Of a stretch of 61,021 nucleotides of DNA, positions 45,804-53,650 are shown one piece after another. Every line of letters starts with the position of its first letter. Position 1 is the stretch's first letter. The position numbers and the translations under genes were made by a program. Where the stretch lies: positions 1-61,021 of the forward strand of contig CAJQOD010000004.1 in assembly GCA_905479865.1 (NCBI GenBank). Reading direction: 5' to 3'. The stretch comes from an uncultured Rickettsiaceae bacterium. GTDB lineage: Bacteria > Pseudomonadota > Alphaproteobacteria > Rickettsiales > Rickettsiaceae. Below the pieces are notes generated by a model. That model had not been told where the DNA came from. It ran no database searches and saw nothing but the letters and a program-made list of their open reading frames with translations.

Positions 45804-46881
45804 TTTACTAGCACCGTATGCTCACAAATTGCATGTAGCAAATCTCTTTACATATATCAGCTTCAGAAGCGGTCTTGCTATTTTATTGAGTATGGTTATC
45901 TGCTTTTTAGCCGGTCCAAGGTTGATTGTTTATTTGCGTACCATACATAAAGATGGACAGCCAATTCGCGAAGATAGTCCGAGGAGTCATTTTGATAAAG
46001 CCGGCACGCCAACTATGGGTGGATTAATGATTCTGGCTTCAACAATCATCTCGACTTTGTTGCTTGCCAATCTTGCAAATCCGTATATTTGGATTTGTCT
46101 TTTTGTATTAGTTACCTTTGGAGTTCTAGGGTTTATTGATGATTATACCAAGGTCAGCAAAAATAGTTATCGAGGCATTAATGGCAAGATGAAATTAATT
46201 ATACAATTTCTTGTCAGTGTTATTGCTTTTATTGCCATCTGGTATTATGCGAAACCGGAATATGCGACGCAATTATCATTTCCATTTTTTAAGAATTTAT
46301 TTGTAGATTTAGGTTATTTTTATATTCCATTTGCTATGTTTGTGATCATAGGTTCTTCTAATGCTGTAAATTTAACAGATGGTCTCGATGGTCTGGCAAT
46401 TGGTACTACCGCAATTGCGATAGCATCATTTGGCCTGATTTCTTATTTAGCAGGGCATAGCATCTATGCTAACTATTTACAAATAATTTATGTTCCGCAT
46501 GTAGGAGAACTTACAGTATTATGCGCAGCTATTATCGGTAGTAGCCTCGGGTTTTTATGGTATAATGCTCAGCCGGCTGAGATATTTATGGGCGATACCG
46601 GTAGCTTATCTCTTGGAGGGGTGTTGGGTACAATCAGCGTGATTACCAAGCACGAGTTGACATTAGCAATTATTGGTGGCGTATTTGTGATAGAAACACT
46701 CTCTGTTATAATGCAGGTTTATTATTTTAGAAGAACTGGTGGCAAGAGGATATTTTTAATGGCTCCGTTACACCACCATTTTGAGAAGAAAGGATGGTCA
46801 GAATCCAAAGTCGTTATTAGATTCTGGATATTGGCCATTATTTTTGCTCTCATAGGTCTATCGTCGCTAAAATTGAGATAA
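45793..46881 (+). CDS. mraY: Phospho-N-acetylmuramoyl-pentapeptide transferase MraY
   Basis: About 362 residues, ten transmembrane helices. Makes lipid I from UDP-MurNAc-pentapeptide and undecaprenyl phosphate. Signatures: [10 protein letters not shown], the acidic [33 protein letters not shown] and the late [22 protein letters not shown] (in parts). I start at the ATG at 45793 ([11 protein letters not shown]), the family's usual N terminus, rather than upstream in the frame. Last gene of the cluster here; murD, ftsW and murG do not follow. Confidence 0.97.
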   Translation: MFYNLLAPYAHKLHVANLFTYISFRSGLAILLSMVICFLAGPRLIVYLRTIHKDGQPIREDSPRSHFDKAGTPTMGGLMILASTIISTLLLANLANPYIWICLFVLVTFGVLGFIDDYTKVSKNSYRGINGKMKLIIQFLVSVIAFIAIWYYAKPEYATQLSFPFFKNLFVDLGYFYIPFAMFVIIGSSNAVNLTDGLDGLAIGTTAIAIASFGLISYLAGHSIYANYLQIIYVPHVGELTVLCAAIIGSSLGFLWYNAQPAEIFMGDTGSLSLGGVLGTISVITKHELTLAIIGGVFVIETLSVIMQVYYFRRTGGKRIFLMAPLHHHFEKKGWSESKVVIRFWILAIIFALIGLSSLKLR

Positions 46882-46947
46882 AAGAGGCCAGGAAATCCTT
46901 AAGAGGACTCCGAATAATGTTATTTGATCCGAGAGCAGTATGGTGTC

Positions 46948-46974
46948 ATGCCTGTCTTACTAGATTGCAGGCAT
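46948..46974 (+). terminator. Stem-loop after mraY (weak terminator candidate)
   Basis: ATGCCTG, 13-base loop, CAGGCAT, then TTTAAAA. The stem is short and the T run is poor, so termination of the mraY transcript is only possible. Confidence 0.3.
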
Positions 46975-46988
46975 TTAAAAATAGTAAT

Positions 46989-47009
46989 ATAGAATATCGG
47001 ATATTCTAT
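46989..47009. promoter_or_regulatory. 21-base near-perfect palindrome before the GNAT gene
   Basis: ATAGAATATC-G-GATATTCTAT: ten-base arms around one central base, ending two bases before the GAGG ribosome site of the next gene. Could be an operator or an RNA hairpin that affects translation. Confidence 0.4.
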
Positions 47010-47022
47010 GCGAGGTTAGTTT

Positions 47023-47577
47023 GTGAATATACAATATTTTTTCAATGCATTTCCAGCTTTAGATTTAGGGGATATAGTTCTTCGGGAAATTGTTGCAAGT
47101 GATGCGCAAGATTATTTTGATTATATGAGCAGAAATGAAATGAAAGGTTGCTTAACTAAAGATAATATACCACAAACTCTTGAAAAAGCTGCTGAAGAAG
47201 TGAAATATTGGGGGAGTTTATTTACCAGTAAAAGGAGTATATACTGGGCCATAGCATTGAAAGAAACTAATCAGATGATTGGCACTGCCGGATTTAATCT
47301 TATTTCCTTTCCGAATTCCAGATCTGAAATTAGTTACGATTTAAGTCCTGACTATTGGGGCAAAGGGATTATGCTGAAATCCATAAAAGGTATATTGAAA
47401 TTTTCTGACCATGCTCTTGAGTTGGTTAGAATTCAAGCTACCGTAATTATTGACAATGAAAGATCAATAAAATTGCTCGAAAGATGTGGGTTTCAAAAAG
47501 AAGGTCTTTTAAAGCAATATGAAGTTGTAGAGGGTAAGCATAAGGATTACTATATGTATGGAAGGGTAACTATTTAA
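47023..47577 (+). CDS. GNAT family acetyltransferase (RimJ/RimL type)
   Basis: 184 residues of the RimJ/RimL group (Acetyltransf_3), which acetylates N-termini or small amines using acetyl-CoA. IVLREIVASDAQDYFDYM opens the fold; ISYDLSPDYWGKGIMLKSI includes the acetyl-CoA-binding glycine stretch; ATVIIDNERSIKLLERCGFQKEGLLKQYEV (in parts) is typical. GTG start, with GAGG at 47012-47015 as ribosome site. Substrate unknown. Confidence 0.88.
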   Translation: MNIQYFFNAFPALDLGDIVLREIVASDAQDYFDYMSRNEMKGCLTKDNIPQTLEKAAEEVKYWGSLFTSKRSIYWAIALKETNQMIGTAGFNLISFPNSRSEISYDLSPDYWGKGIMLKSIKGILKFSDHALELVRIQATVIIDNERSIKLLERCGFQKEGLLKQYEVVEGKHKDYYMYGRVTI

Positions 47578-47595
47578 TAGTTAAGAGAATAGATT

Positions 47596-48468
47596 ATGTC
47601 TAAACATACTTCTTTATTGGTTAGTGCTATTATACTACTTCAAGCTAACGTTTCTTTCGCCAAGATAATAGAAACTTCTGATTCTTCAGTAATTCGTAAA
47701 AAAATGTTTACTCTTACGGAAAATGACTTGCTAACCTTTGATGTAAAAGGCGTTATATACACTCCCAAAGATCAAATTTTATCTCCTGATCATGTTGCTA
47801 AATTCAGAGAAGAAATCAGGAAAATAGCCCTGGAACATGGCAATGCAGAGGCGCATAGGCTGGAAGGTATAGTGCTGTTAAATTACGAACCGGTGCTGGT
47901 AGATTCTACTATTCCAGCAATAATTGAAGAAGCAAAGGCAAGAAAAGTTAAGGTGCTGGCTCTTACTAGTGGTAAAACCGGATTGATAGGAGATATAAAA
48001 ACCAGAGAAAATTTGAGGTTGAAAAGATTAAAAAAACTGGGGATTGATTTTAGTTCCAGTTTTAAAATGGAATTTATGCTTTTGGATTCCCAAACCCAAA
48101 AGGGGGTCGACTTGCCGTATTCTCTTTACAAGAATGGTGTAATATTTACATCCAGGCACCCTAAAGGTGAAATACTTGAGAAGTTTTTGGAAAAAGTTGA
48201 TTTTAAACCTGGAAAGATAATGCATGTAGATAATCGCTTTAAAAAAATAAAGCAGGTAGAGAGCTTTTGTCAAAAAGTTGGTATCGAATTCATAGGGATA
48301 CATTTTACAAAGGTTTACGCAGATGCTGGCAAAAAACTGGATGAAGTTATAGTTAACAAGAAGATGGAGGTTTTGCAGGAGAAAGGTAGATGGATTTCAG
48401 ACAAAATTGCTCAGTGCATGGTGAGTACGAGTTTTGATATCGGTCAGTGCAGTGAGCCAAATGGCTAA
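47596..48468 (+). CDS. DUF2608 family secreted protein
   Basis: 290 residues. Signal peptide at the N terminus (LLVSAIILLQANVSFA, cleavage probably after SFA), so periplasmic or secreted. The mature sequence fits DUF2608, a HAD-like family frequent in intracellular bacteria such as Rickettsiales and Legionella: LTFDVKGVIYTPKDQI near the start, VKVLALTSGKTG, GVIFTSRHPKGEILEKFLEK and PGKIMHVDNRFKKIKQVE. The first HAD Asp appears as DVKG, so phosphatase activity is not certain. 18 bases after the GNAT gene. Confidence 0.82.
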   Translation: MSKHTSLLVSAIILLQANVSFAKIIETSDSSVIRKKMFTLTENDLLTFDVKGVIYTPKDQILSPDHVAKFREEIRKIALEHGNAEAHRLEGIVLLNYEPVLVDSTIPAIIEEAKARKVKVLALTSGKTGLIGDIKTRENLRLKRLKKLGIDFSSSFKMEFMLLDSQTQKGVDLPYSLYKNGVIFTSRHPKGEILEKFLEKVDFKPGKIMHVDNRFKKIKQVESFCQKVGIEFIGIHFTKVYADAGKKLDEVIVNKKMEVLQEKGRWISDKIAQCMVSTSFDIGQCSEPNG

Positions 48469-48521
48469 AAAGATTTTTGTAAAGCTAGTCTAATTTAAGT
48501 AGAAAATCAGTATTTGTAAGA

Positions 48522-48598
<77 letters not shown>

Positions 48599-48742
48599 AC
48601 TATGGTAGTATGCACTTCTATATACTCCACTCTTTCTCTCGAATCAATAAAAAGTTTGTTTCGTGCAGTAATCTTATGTATAAATTTAGGTAAAGACTAG
48701 GTTTGGAATATCCAGGCTCTGTATAATCTAACGTATAAATAA

Positions 48743-49441
48743 ATGCAAAATTTTCACGCAACAATTCTAACTATTTTTCCTGAGATGTTTCCGGGTCCCC
48801 TTGGATTTTCATTGGCGGGTAAGGGATTAAAAAAAAATCTTTGGTCTTTAGATGTAATAAATATTAGAGATTTTGGCCGGACAAAACATAAAAATGTTGA
48901 TGATGAAGCTTATGGTGGCGGTAATGGTTTGATAATGCGTCCGGATGTCCTGGGTTCTGCTTTAGATAAGGCTTTAGATACACATCCGGGTTCTATAATA
49001 TATTATCCTTCTCCGCGTGGAGTTCCCTTGACTCAAGACTTATCAAAGCAGATTGCGCTTGAGAAAAACGTAATTATTTTATGTGGACGCTTCGAAGGGA
49101 TTGACGAGAGGGTGATTGATGAGTATAATGTTCAGCAGATTAGCGTCGGCGATTATGTTTTGTCTGGCGGTGAAGTTGCAGCTATGACTATTTTAGATAG
49201 TGTAGTAAGGCTTTTGCCTGGAGTGCTTGCAAATCAGGATACCTTAAAAGAAGAGTCATTTGAGGTGGAAATTGACGGTTTGAAGTTAATTGAGCATCCG
49301 CTTTACACCAAGCCTTCTGTATGGAAGAGACGTAAGGTTCCAGAAGTTTTGCTTTCCGGTAATCATGCTGAGATTGAAAAATGGAAGAGAAGCGAGTCGC
49401 TTACAATCACTAAGTCGCGCCAAGAAATTTTGTTGAAATAA
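48743..49441 (+). CDS. trmD: tRNA (guanine37-N1)-methyltransferase TrmD
   Basis: 232-residue SPOUT (trefoil-knot) methyltransferase that makes m1G37 and prevents frameshifting. Typical blocks: [54 protein letters not shown] and [17 protein letters not shown]. Complete. A TATAAT at 48722-48727 may be the -10 element, but I find no good -35 box. 17 bases before rplS, a conserved pair. Confidence 0.97.
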   Translation: MQNFHATILTIFPEMFPGPLGFSLAGKGLKKNLWSLDVINIRDFGRTKHKNVDDEAYGGGNGLIMRPDVLGSALDKALDTHPGSIIYYPSPRGVPLTQDLSKQIALEKNVIILCGRFEGIDERVIDEYNVQQISVGDYVLSGGEVAAMTILDSVVRLLPGVLANQDTLKEESFEVEIDGLKLIEHPLYTKPSVWKRRKVPEVLLSGNHAEIEKWKRSESLTITKSRQEILLK

Positions 49442-49458
49442 CCGTTTAGGAGCTGAAA

Positions 49459-49854
49459 ATGACAAATATGATTGAACAATTTGAGCAAGATCAAATTGGA
49501 AAACTTACAGAAAATAAAGAAGTACCGGAATTTAGAGCTGGAGATACTGTTAGAGTCAGTGTTAGAGTTATTGATGGAATGACCGAAAGACTGCAGGCTT
49601 ATGAAGGTGTAGTTATAGCCAAAAGAAGTCGAGGTGTTACTTCTTCATTTGTTGTACGCAAGGTTAGCCACGGTGAAGGTGTTGAGAGAAGATTTATGAC
49701 TTACTCACCGATCGTTGCTAAAATTGACGTTATAAAAAGAGGTGTTGTGCGTCGTGCCAAACTATTCTACTTAAGAGAATTAAGCGGCAAAGCTGCAAGA
49801 ATCAAGGAAAGAAAAACCTATAGCTCCGATGCTTCTAGTAAGCAGAAGGCATAA
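49459..49854 (+). CDS. rplS: 50S ribosomal protein L19
   Basis: 131 residues, slightly longer than the E. coli protein because of a basic C-terminal tail. Blocks [31 protein letters not shown] and the region [37 protein letters not shown] (in parts) are unmistakable. Good ribosome site (TTAGGAG). An intrinsic terminator follows. Confidence 0.98.
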   Translation: MTNMIEQFEQDQIGKLTENKEVPEFRAGDTVRVSVRVIDGMTERLQAYEGVVIAKRSRGVTSSFVVRKVSHGEGVERRFMTYSPIVAKIDVIKRGVVRRAKLFYLRELSGKAARIKERKTYSSDASSKQKA

Positions 49855-49878
49855 GGTTTTATTCTTTACATTTCAATG

Positions 49879-49918
49879 AATGCGTTTCCATATTATAATT
49901 GGCAAACGCATTTTTTTT
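49879..49918 (+). terminator. Intrinsic terminator after rplS
   Basis: Nine-base stem AATGCGTTT/AAACGCATT with a 16-base loop, running into eight T residues. Ends the trmD-rplS transcript 25 bases after the rplS stop codon. Confidence 0.8.
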
Positions 49919-50065
49919 ATACGTTTTTTCTTTACATAAGCAATAATTTGCTACTACGATATCTTTATATCACTACAAAAGTTTAAAAAAGCCATAAAAC
50001 TGTAATTGTTGGTTGATATATAGTTTTTTACTGTGTTAAGATTTAAGGAAATAGAGGTAAGAGTT

Positions 50066-50704
50066 ATGCCAAAAAAGTCAGCTATACAAAGTGAACAGGA
50101 ATTTGTCGGTATATTTCTTGAAGAGTCCGTAGGTATGTATGCCAAACAAAAAAACAATGAACATATGGGTAGTGCTAGCAACGAAGAATTCAAAGAGTGG
50201 TTAAAAGAAGATTTAGGTAATTTACTTGATGGGTTAAAAGATGCTGCTGCTGATCTTGATAAAACAAAGGTCGGTGTATTGGTTGATACATTAAAGAATA
50301 ATCTTGATACCTATATAGATAAGATGGATGCTGAATTAACGCATGCTAGAGATCAGGTTTTACTCAAGGAAAATACAAGAAACCCAAAGTCCCTTCAGCT
50401 AGATGAAGCAATGGTGAAGGCTGCGCACAGTAGTGATTTGATCAAAGCCTCCCAGAAGCTTAAAGGACAGGATGTTGCGATGCAGGATACAGGGTGGAAA
50501 ACAGCCGCTAATCTCTTTAAAAAAATGGAAATAACTCCTTTAGCAAACTTCTTCGAAAAGAAAAATGAACAAGCCAAGCTGGTAGCTTTGGCAAAATCAG
50601 TAAGTAAAGATATGACTGGCTTGAAGAAACATGTTGCAAGTGATCTAAAAGCTACTAGTACACCGCTTCCTAAATCCGAAAAACCTAAACAACAGTCGCG
50701 TTGA
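50066..50704 (+). CDS. Hypothetical helical protein upstream of the T4SS operon
   Basis: 212 residues from the ATG at 50066, which has AGAGGTAAGAG as ribosome site; an upstream in-frame GTG has none. Almost entirely alpha-helical and charged, no signal peptide or membrane segment, with amphipathic stretches (LKEDLGNLLDGLKDAAADLD, MDAELTHARDQVLL). The C-terminal 20 residues are Pro/Ser/Lys-rich and end KSEKPKQQSR. I recognise no family. Its place before virB3 and the basic hydrophilic tail make a T4SS substrate thinkable, but this is only inference. Confidence 0.7.
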   Translation: MPKKSAIQSEQEFVGIFLEESVGMYAKQKNNEHMGSASNEEFKEWLKEDLGNLLDGLKDAAADLDKTKVGVLVDTLKNNLDTYIDKMDAELTHARDQVLLKENTRNPKSLQLDEAMVKAAHSSDLIKASQKLKGQDVAMQDTGWKTAANLFKKMEITPLANFFEKKNEQAKLVALAKSVSKDMTGLKKHVASDLKATSTPLPKSEKPKQQSR

Positions 50705-50849
50705 GTCTAGGATAAGTGCGTCTATTTAGTGGAAAGTACATTTATCCATAATGATGTTACGTGTTTTTTCGCCGTCTCTTTACATTCAAAATTTCTTTAT
50801 TTAGTGCCACAATGACCCGGGCTATAAAAATCTTTGACTTATTGATATT

Positions 50850-50891
50850 ATAGGTTTGATTTGACCTATGTAATTCAATTAGACTGATAAT
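50850..50891 (+). promoter_or_regulatory. Candidate T4SS promoter with an overlapping inverted repeat
   Basis: TTGACC at 50861-50866 and GATAAT at 50886-50891 (19-base spacer, or TGATAA with 18). ATAGGT (50850-50855) and ACCTAT (50864-50869) form an inverted repeat with an 8-base gap whose right arm overlaps the -35 box. A second TTGACT lies at 50834-50839. About 40 bases before virB3. Confidence 0.4.
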
Positions 50892-50927
50892 GGAGTGTTT
50901 GTTTTTAATTAAACTAAGAGGCGTGTT

Positions 50928-51215
50928 ATGTCAGGACAGCTAACTTCTGACCCATTATTTGTAGGTTTGACCAGACCATCGATGATTTTCGGTGTGAGTA
51001 TTCAATATGCCATGTTGAATCTTATGGTGGCAGTAACCATTTTTATTCAAAAATCGAGTGTTTATATAATTTTTATAGCTGCGGTTGTGCATCTGATCGG
51101 GTATCTCTTATGTTTTAAAGAGCCGAGATTTATGGAGCTCTATCTTAACTATGCCGGTAAGTGCAACCAGTGTCCCAACAAGTCATATTACGGCGCAAAC
51201 TCCTATAGCGTCTAG
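50928..51215 (+). CDS. virB3: Type IV secretion protein VirB3 (RvhB3)
   Basis: 95 residues with two membrane helices (MLNLMVAVTIFIQ and VYIIFIAAVVHLIGYLLCF). The VirB3 opening DPLFVGLTRPSMIFGVSIQY and the FKEPRFMELYLNYAGKC block are typical. It is an inner-membrane partner of VirB4 in the T4SS. First gene of the operon, with GAGGCG as ribosome site and 14 bases before virB4, the rvh order. Confidence 0.95.
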   Translation: MSGQLTSDPLFVGLTRPSMIFGVSIQYAMLNLMVAVTIFIQKSSVYIIFIAAVVHLIGYLLCFKEPRFMELYLNYAGKCNQCPNKSYYGANSYSV

Positions 51216-51229
51216 GGTATATAGGTTAT

Positions 51230-53650
51230 ATGTTCAAGTTATTTAAAACAGCTTCGGCTAAAGAGCCGTATTCAAAAAAAGAAAAACCGGTTGCGCATTT
51301 TATTCCGTATAAGGGTCATTGGGATAAAAATACAATTCTTACAAAAAATAATGGGTTATTGCAGGTAATCAAAGTTAGCGGATTCTCATTTGAAACAGCC
51401 GATGATGACGATTTAGACATACGAAAGAGTATTAGGAATTCGCTTTTTAAGAATATGGCGTCTGGAAATGTAACATTGTATTTCCACACTGTGAGGCGTC
51501 GCAAACCGGTTATGGAAGAAAGCAGTGAATATAGTGTTGATCCTACCGTAAGTGTTGCCAAGGGCTTTATAAGTTATCTGGAAGCTGAGTGGCGGTCTAA
51601 GAACTCGAATTCTGATTCGTATTTCAACGAGTTATATGTCAGCATACTTTATGAACCAGATAAAGAAGGAGCGGCAGTTATTGAGTATCTCTTCACTAAA
51701 ATGCGCCAGAAATCCAATAAATCAGTATGGGAAAATGACATGCGTGAGATGCACGAAAGTATGGAGGAAATGACTACTCGTGTACTCAATACGCTTAGGG
51801 ACTATGATACAAAACTACTGGGAGTTAAAAAAACCAGGGATGGTGTTTTTTGTGAGCTTAGTGAATTTCTCGGGACTCTGGTCAATTGCGGTGATGCAAG
51901 TCCTATGATGGTGCCTAGTAATCATTTGGATGAATATTTACCGACGAATCGACTGTTTTTTGGCTCTCGCTCGATTGAAGCAAGAGGACCTAGAGGCAAG
52001 AGATATGCGGGTGTTGTAAGTGTTAGGGAATACGGGCCAACAACTTCTGCGGGTGTGTTTGACGGCTTCCTGCAGATGCCATTTGAATTCATAATGACCC
52101 AAAGTTTTAGTTTCTCTAACAGGACGATTGCGATTAATAAGATGCAATTGCAGCAAAATAGAATGATTCAGGCAGAAGATAAAGCTGTTTCTCAAATTGC
52201 TGAAATCTCTCAGGCGCTTGATATGGCTATGAGTGGTGAGATTGGTTTTGGCGAGCATCATATTTCATTGCTGTGTATCGATAAAGACCTAAAAGCTTTG
52301 GAAAATACTTTGTCTATGGCAGCAGTAGAGCTTTCGAACTGTGGTATGCAACCGGTTCGTGAGCGAGTCAATATGGAACCTAGCTATTGGGGGCAACTGC
52401 CTGGCAATATGAGCTATATAATTAGAAAGTCAACAATCAATACCTTAAACTTAGCAGGTTTTGCTTCGATGCATAACTATCCTCCCGGCCAGATTACAGG
52501 AAATCACTGGGGAGAATATGTCACGGTGCTAGATACCACTTCAGGTACGCCATTTTACTTTAATTTCCATGTCAGGGATGTTGGGCACACTTTGATTATA
52601 GGTCCAACGGGTGCCGGTAAAACTGTGCTTATGAACTTCCTATGCGCTCAGGCTCAAAAATTTAAGCCGAGAATGTTTTTTTTCGATAAAGATAGAGGTG
52701 CAGAGATATTCATAAGAGCCATGGATGGTGTTTATACGACAATTGATCCAGGAAAAAATTGTGGATTTAATCCTTTGCAGTTGGATGATAATGGAGAGAA
52801 TAGGGGATTTATTCTTGAGTGGCTAAGAACTTTGGTTACTTCTAACAATGAGAGTTTGGATGCCGAGGATATCAGAGTTCTTACTCAGGCTATTGATGGT
52901 AATTTCAGGCTGGATAAAAGGGATCGTAAGCTCAGTAATGTAGCTCCTTTTTTGGGAATGTCAGGCCCTGGCACTTTAGCAAGTAGAATAGAAATGTGGC
53001 ATGGTAAGGGATCACATGCCCGTATATTTGATAATGATGAAGATGCAATTGATTTGGGCGCATCTCGAGTATTTGGTTTTGAAATGGCGGAATTATTGAA
53101 AGATCCGGTGGCTCTTTCGCCAGTGCTGTTATACATATTCCATAGGATTAACATATCACTGGATGGCTCCAGAACAATGATAGTACTCGATGAAGCCTGG
53201 GCTCTAATTGATAATCCGGTTTTTGCACCAAAAATTAAAGACTGGCTTAAAGTCTTAAGGAAACTGAATACTTTTGTGATCTTCGCAACGCAAAGTGTAG
53301 AAGATGCTACTAAGAGTCAGATAAGTGATACTTTAATTCAGCAAACTTCCACACAGATCTTTCTGCCAAATCTAAAAGCAACTGATGTATATAAAACTGC
53401 TTTTATGCTCTCTCAACGAGAATATATGTTGATTAAAACAACTGATCCAGCATCAAGATATTTCTTGATTAAACAGGGAGTCAGTACAGTTATTGCAAAA
53501 GTGAATTTAAGTGGTATGGATAATATAATCAACGTGCTATCTGGAAGAGCCGATACTGTTGTTCTGCTAGATAAAATTATTGAAAAGCACGGCAGTGATC
53601 CAAAAAAATGGCTACCATTTTTCTATAAAGAAGTCAGACAATTGAATTGA
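51230..53650 (+). CDS. virB4: Type IV secretion ATPase VirB4 (RvhB4)
   Basis: 806 residues, usual length. N-terminal VirB4/CagE domain (DIRKSIRNSLFKNMASGNVTLYFHTVRRR in parts), then the ATPase with Walker A GPTGAGKT at 458-465, MFFFDKDRGAEIF, Walker B MIVLDEAWAL from residue 650 and the FATQSVEDA block. Both nucleotide motifs are intact, as expected for the active rvhB4 copy. It powers pilus/channel assembly at the inner membrane. Its stop overlaps the next start (TGATG). Confidence 0.97.
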   Translation: MFKLFKTASAKEPYSKKEKPVAHFIPYKGHWDKNTILTKNNGLLQVIKVSGFSFETADDDDLDIRKSIRNSLFKNMASGNVTLYFHTVRRRKPVMEESSEYSVDPTVSVAKGFISYLEAEWRSKNSNSDSYFNELYVSILYEPDKEGAAVIEYLFTKMRQKSNKSVWENDMREMHESMEEMTTRVLNTLRDYDTKLLGVKKTRDGVFCELSEFLGTLVNCGDASPMMVPSNHLDEYLPTNRLFFGSRSIEARGPRGKRYAGVVSVREYGPTTSAGVFDGFLQMPFEFIMTQSFSFSNRTIAINKMQLQQNRMIQAEDKAVSQIAEISQALDMAMSGEIGFGEHHISLLCIDKDLKALENTLSMAAVELSNCGMQPVRERVNMEPSYWGQLPGNMSYIIRKSTINTLNLAGFASMHNYPPGQITGNHWGEYVTVLDTTSGTPFYFNFHVRDVGHTLIIGPTGAGKTVLMNFLCAQAQKFKPRMFFFDKDRGAEIFIRAMDGVYTTIDPGKNCGFNPLQLDDNGENRGFILEWLRTLVTSNNESLDAEDIRVLTQAIDGNFRLDKRDRKLSNVAPFLGMSGPGTLASRIEMWHGKGSHARIFDNDEDAIDLGASRVFGFEMAELLKDPVALSPVLLYIFHRINISLDGSRTMIVLDEAWALIDNPVFAPKIKDWLKVLRKLNTFVIFATQSVEDATKSQISDTLIQQTSTQIFLPNLKATDVYKTAFMLSQREYMLIKTTDPASRYFLIKQGVSTVIAKVNLSGMDNIINVLSGRADTVVLLDKIIEKHGSDPKKWLPFFYKEVRQLN

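Noticed and set aside
46917-47102. 61-codon frame between mraY and the acetyltransferase gene
   Set aside because: Overlaps the acetyltransferase start in another frame, spans two palindromes and lacks a ribosome site.
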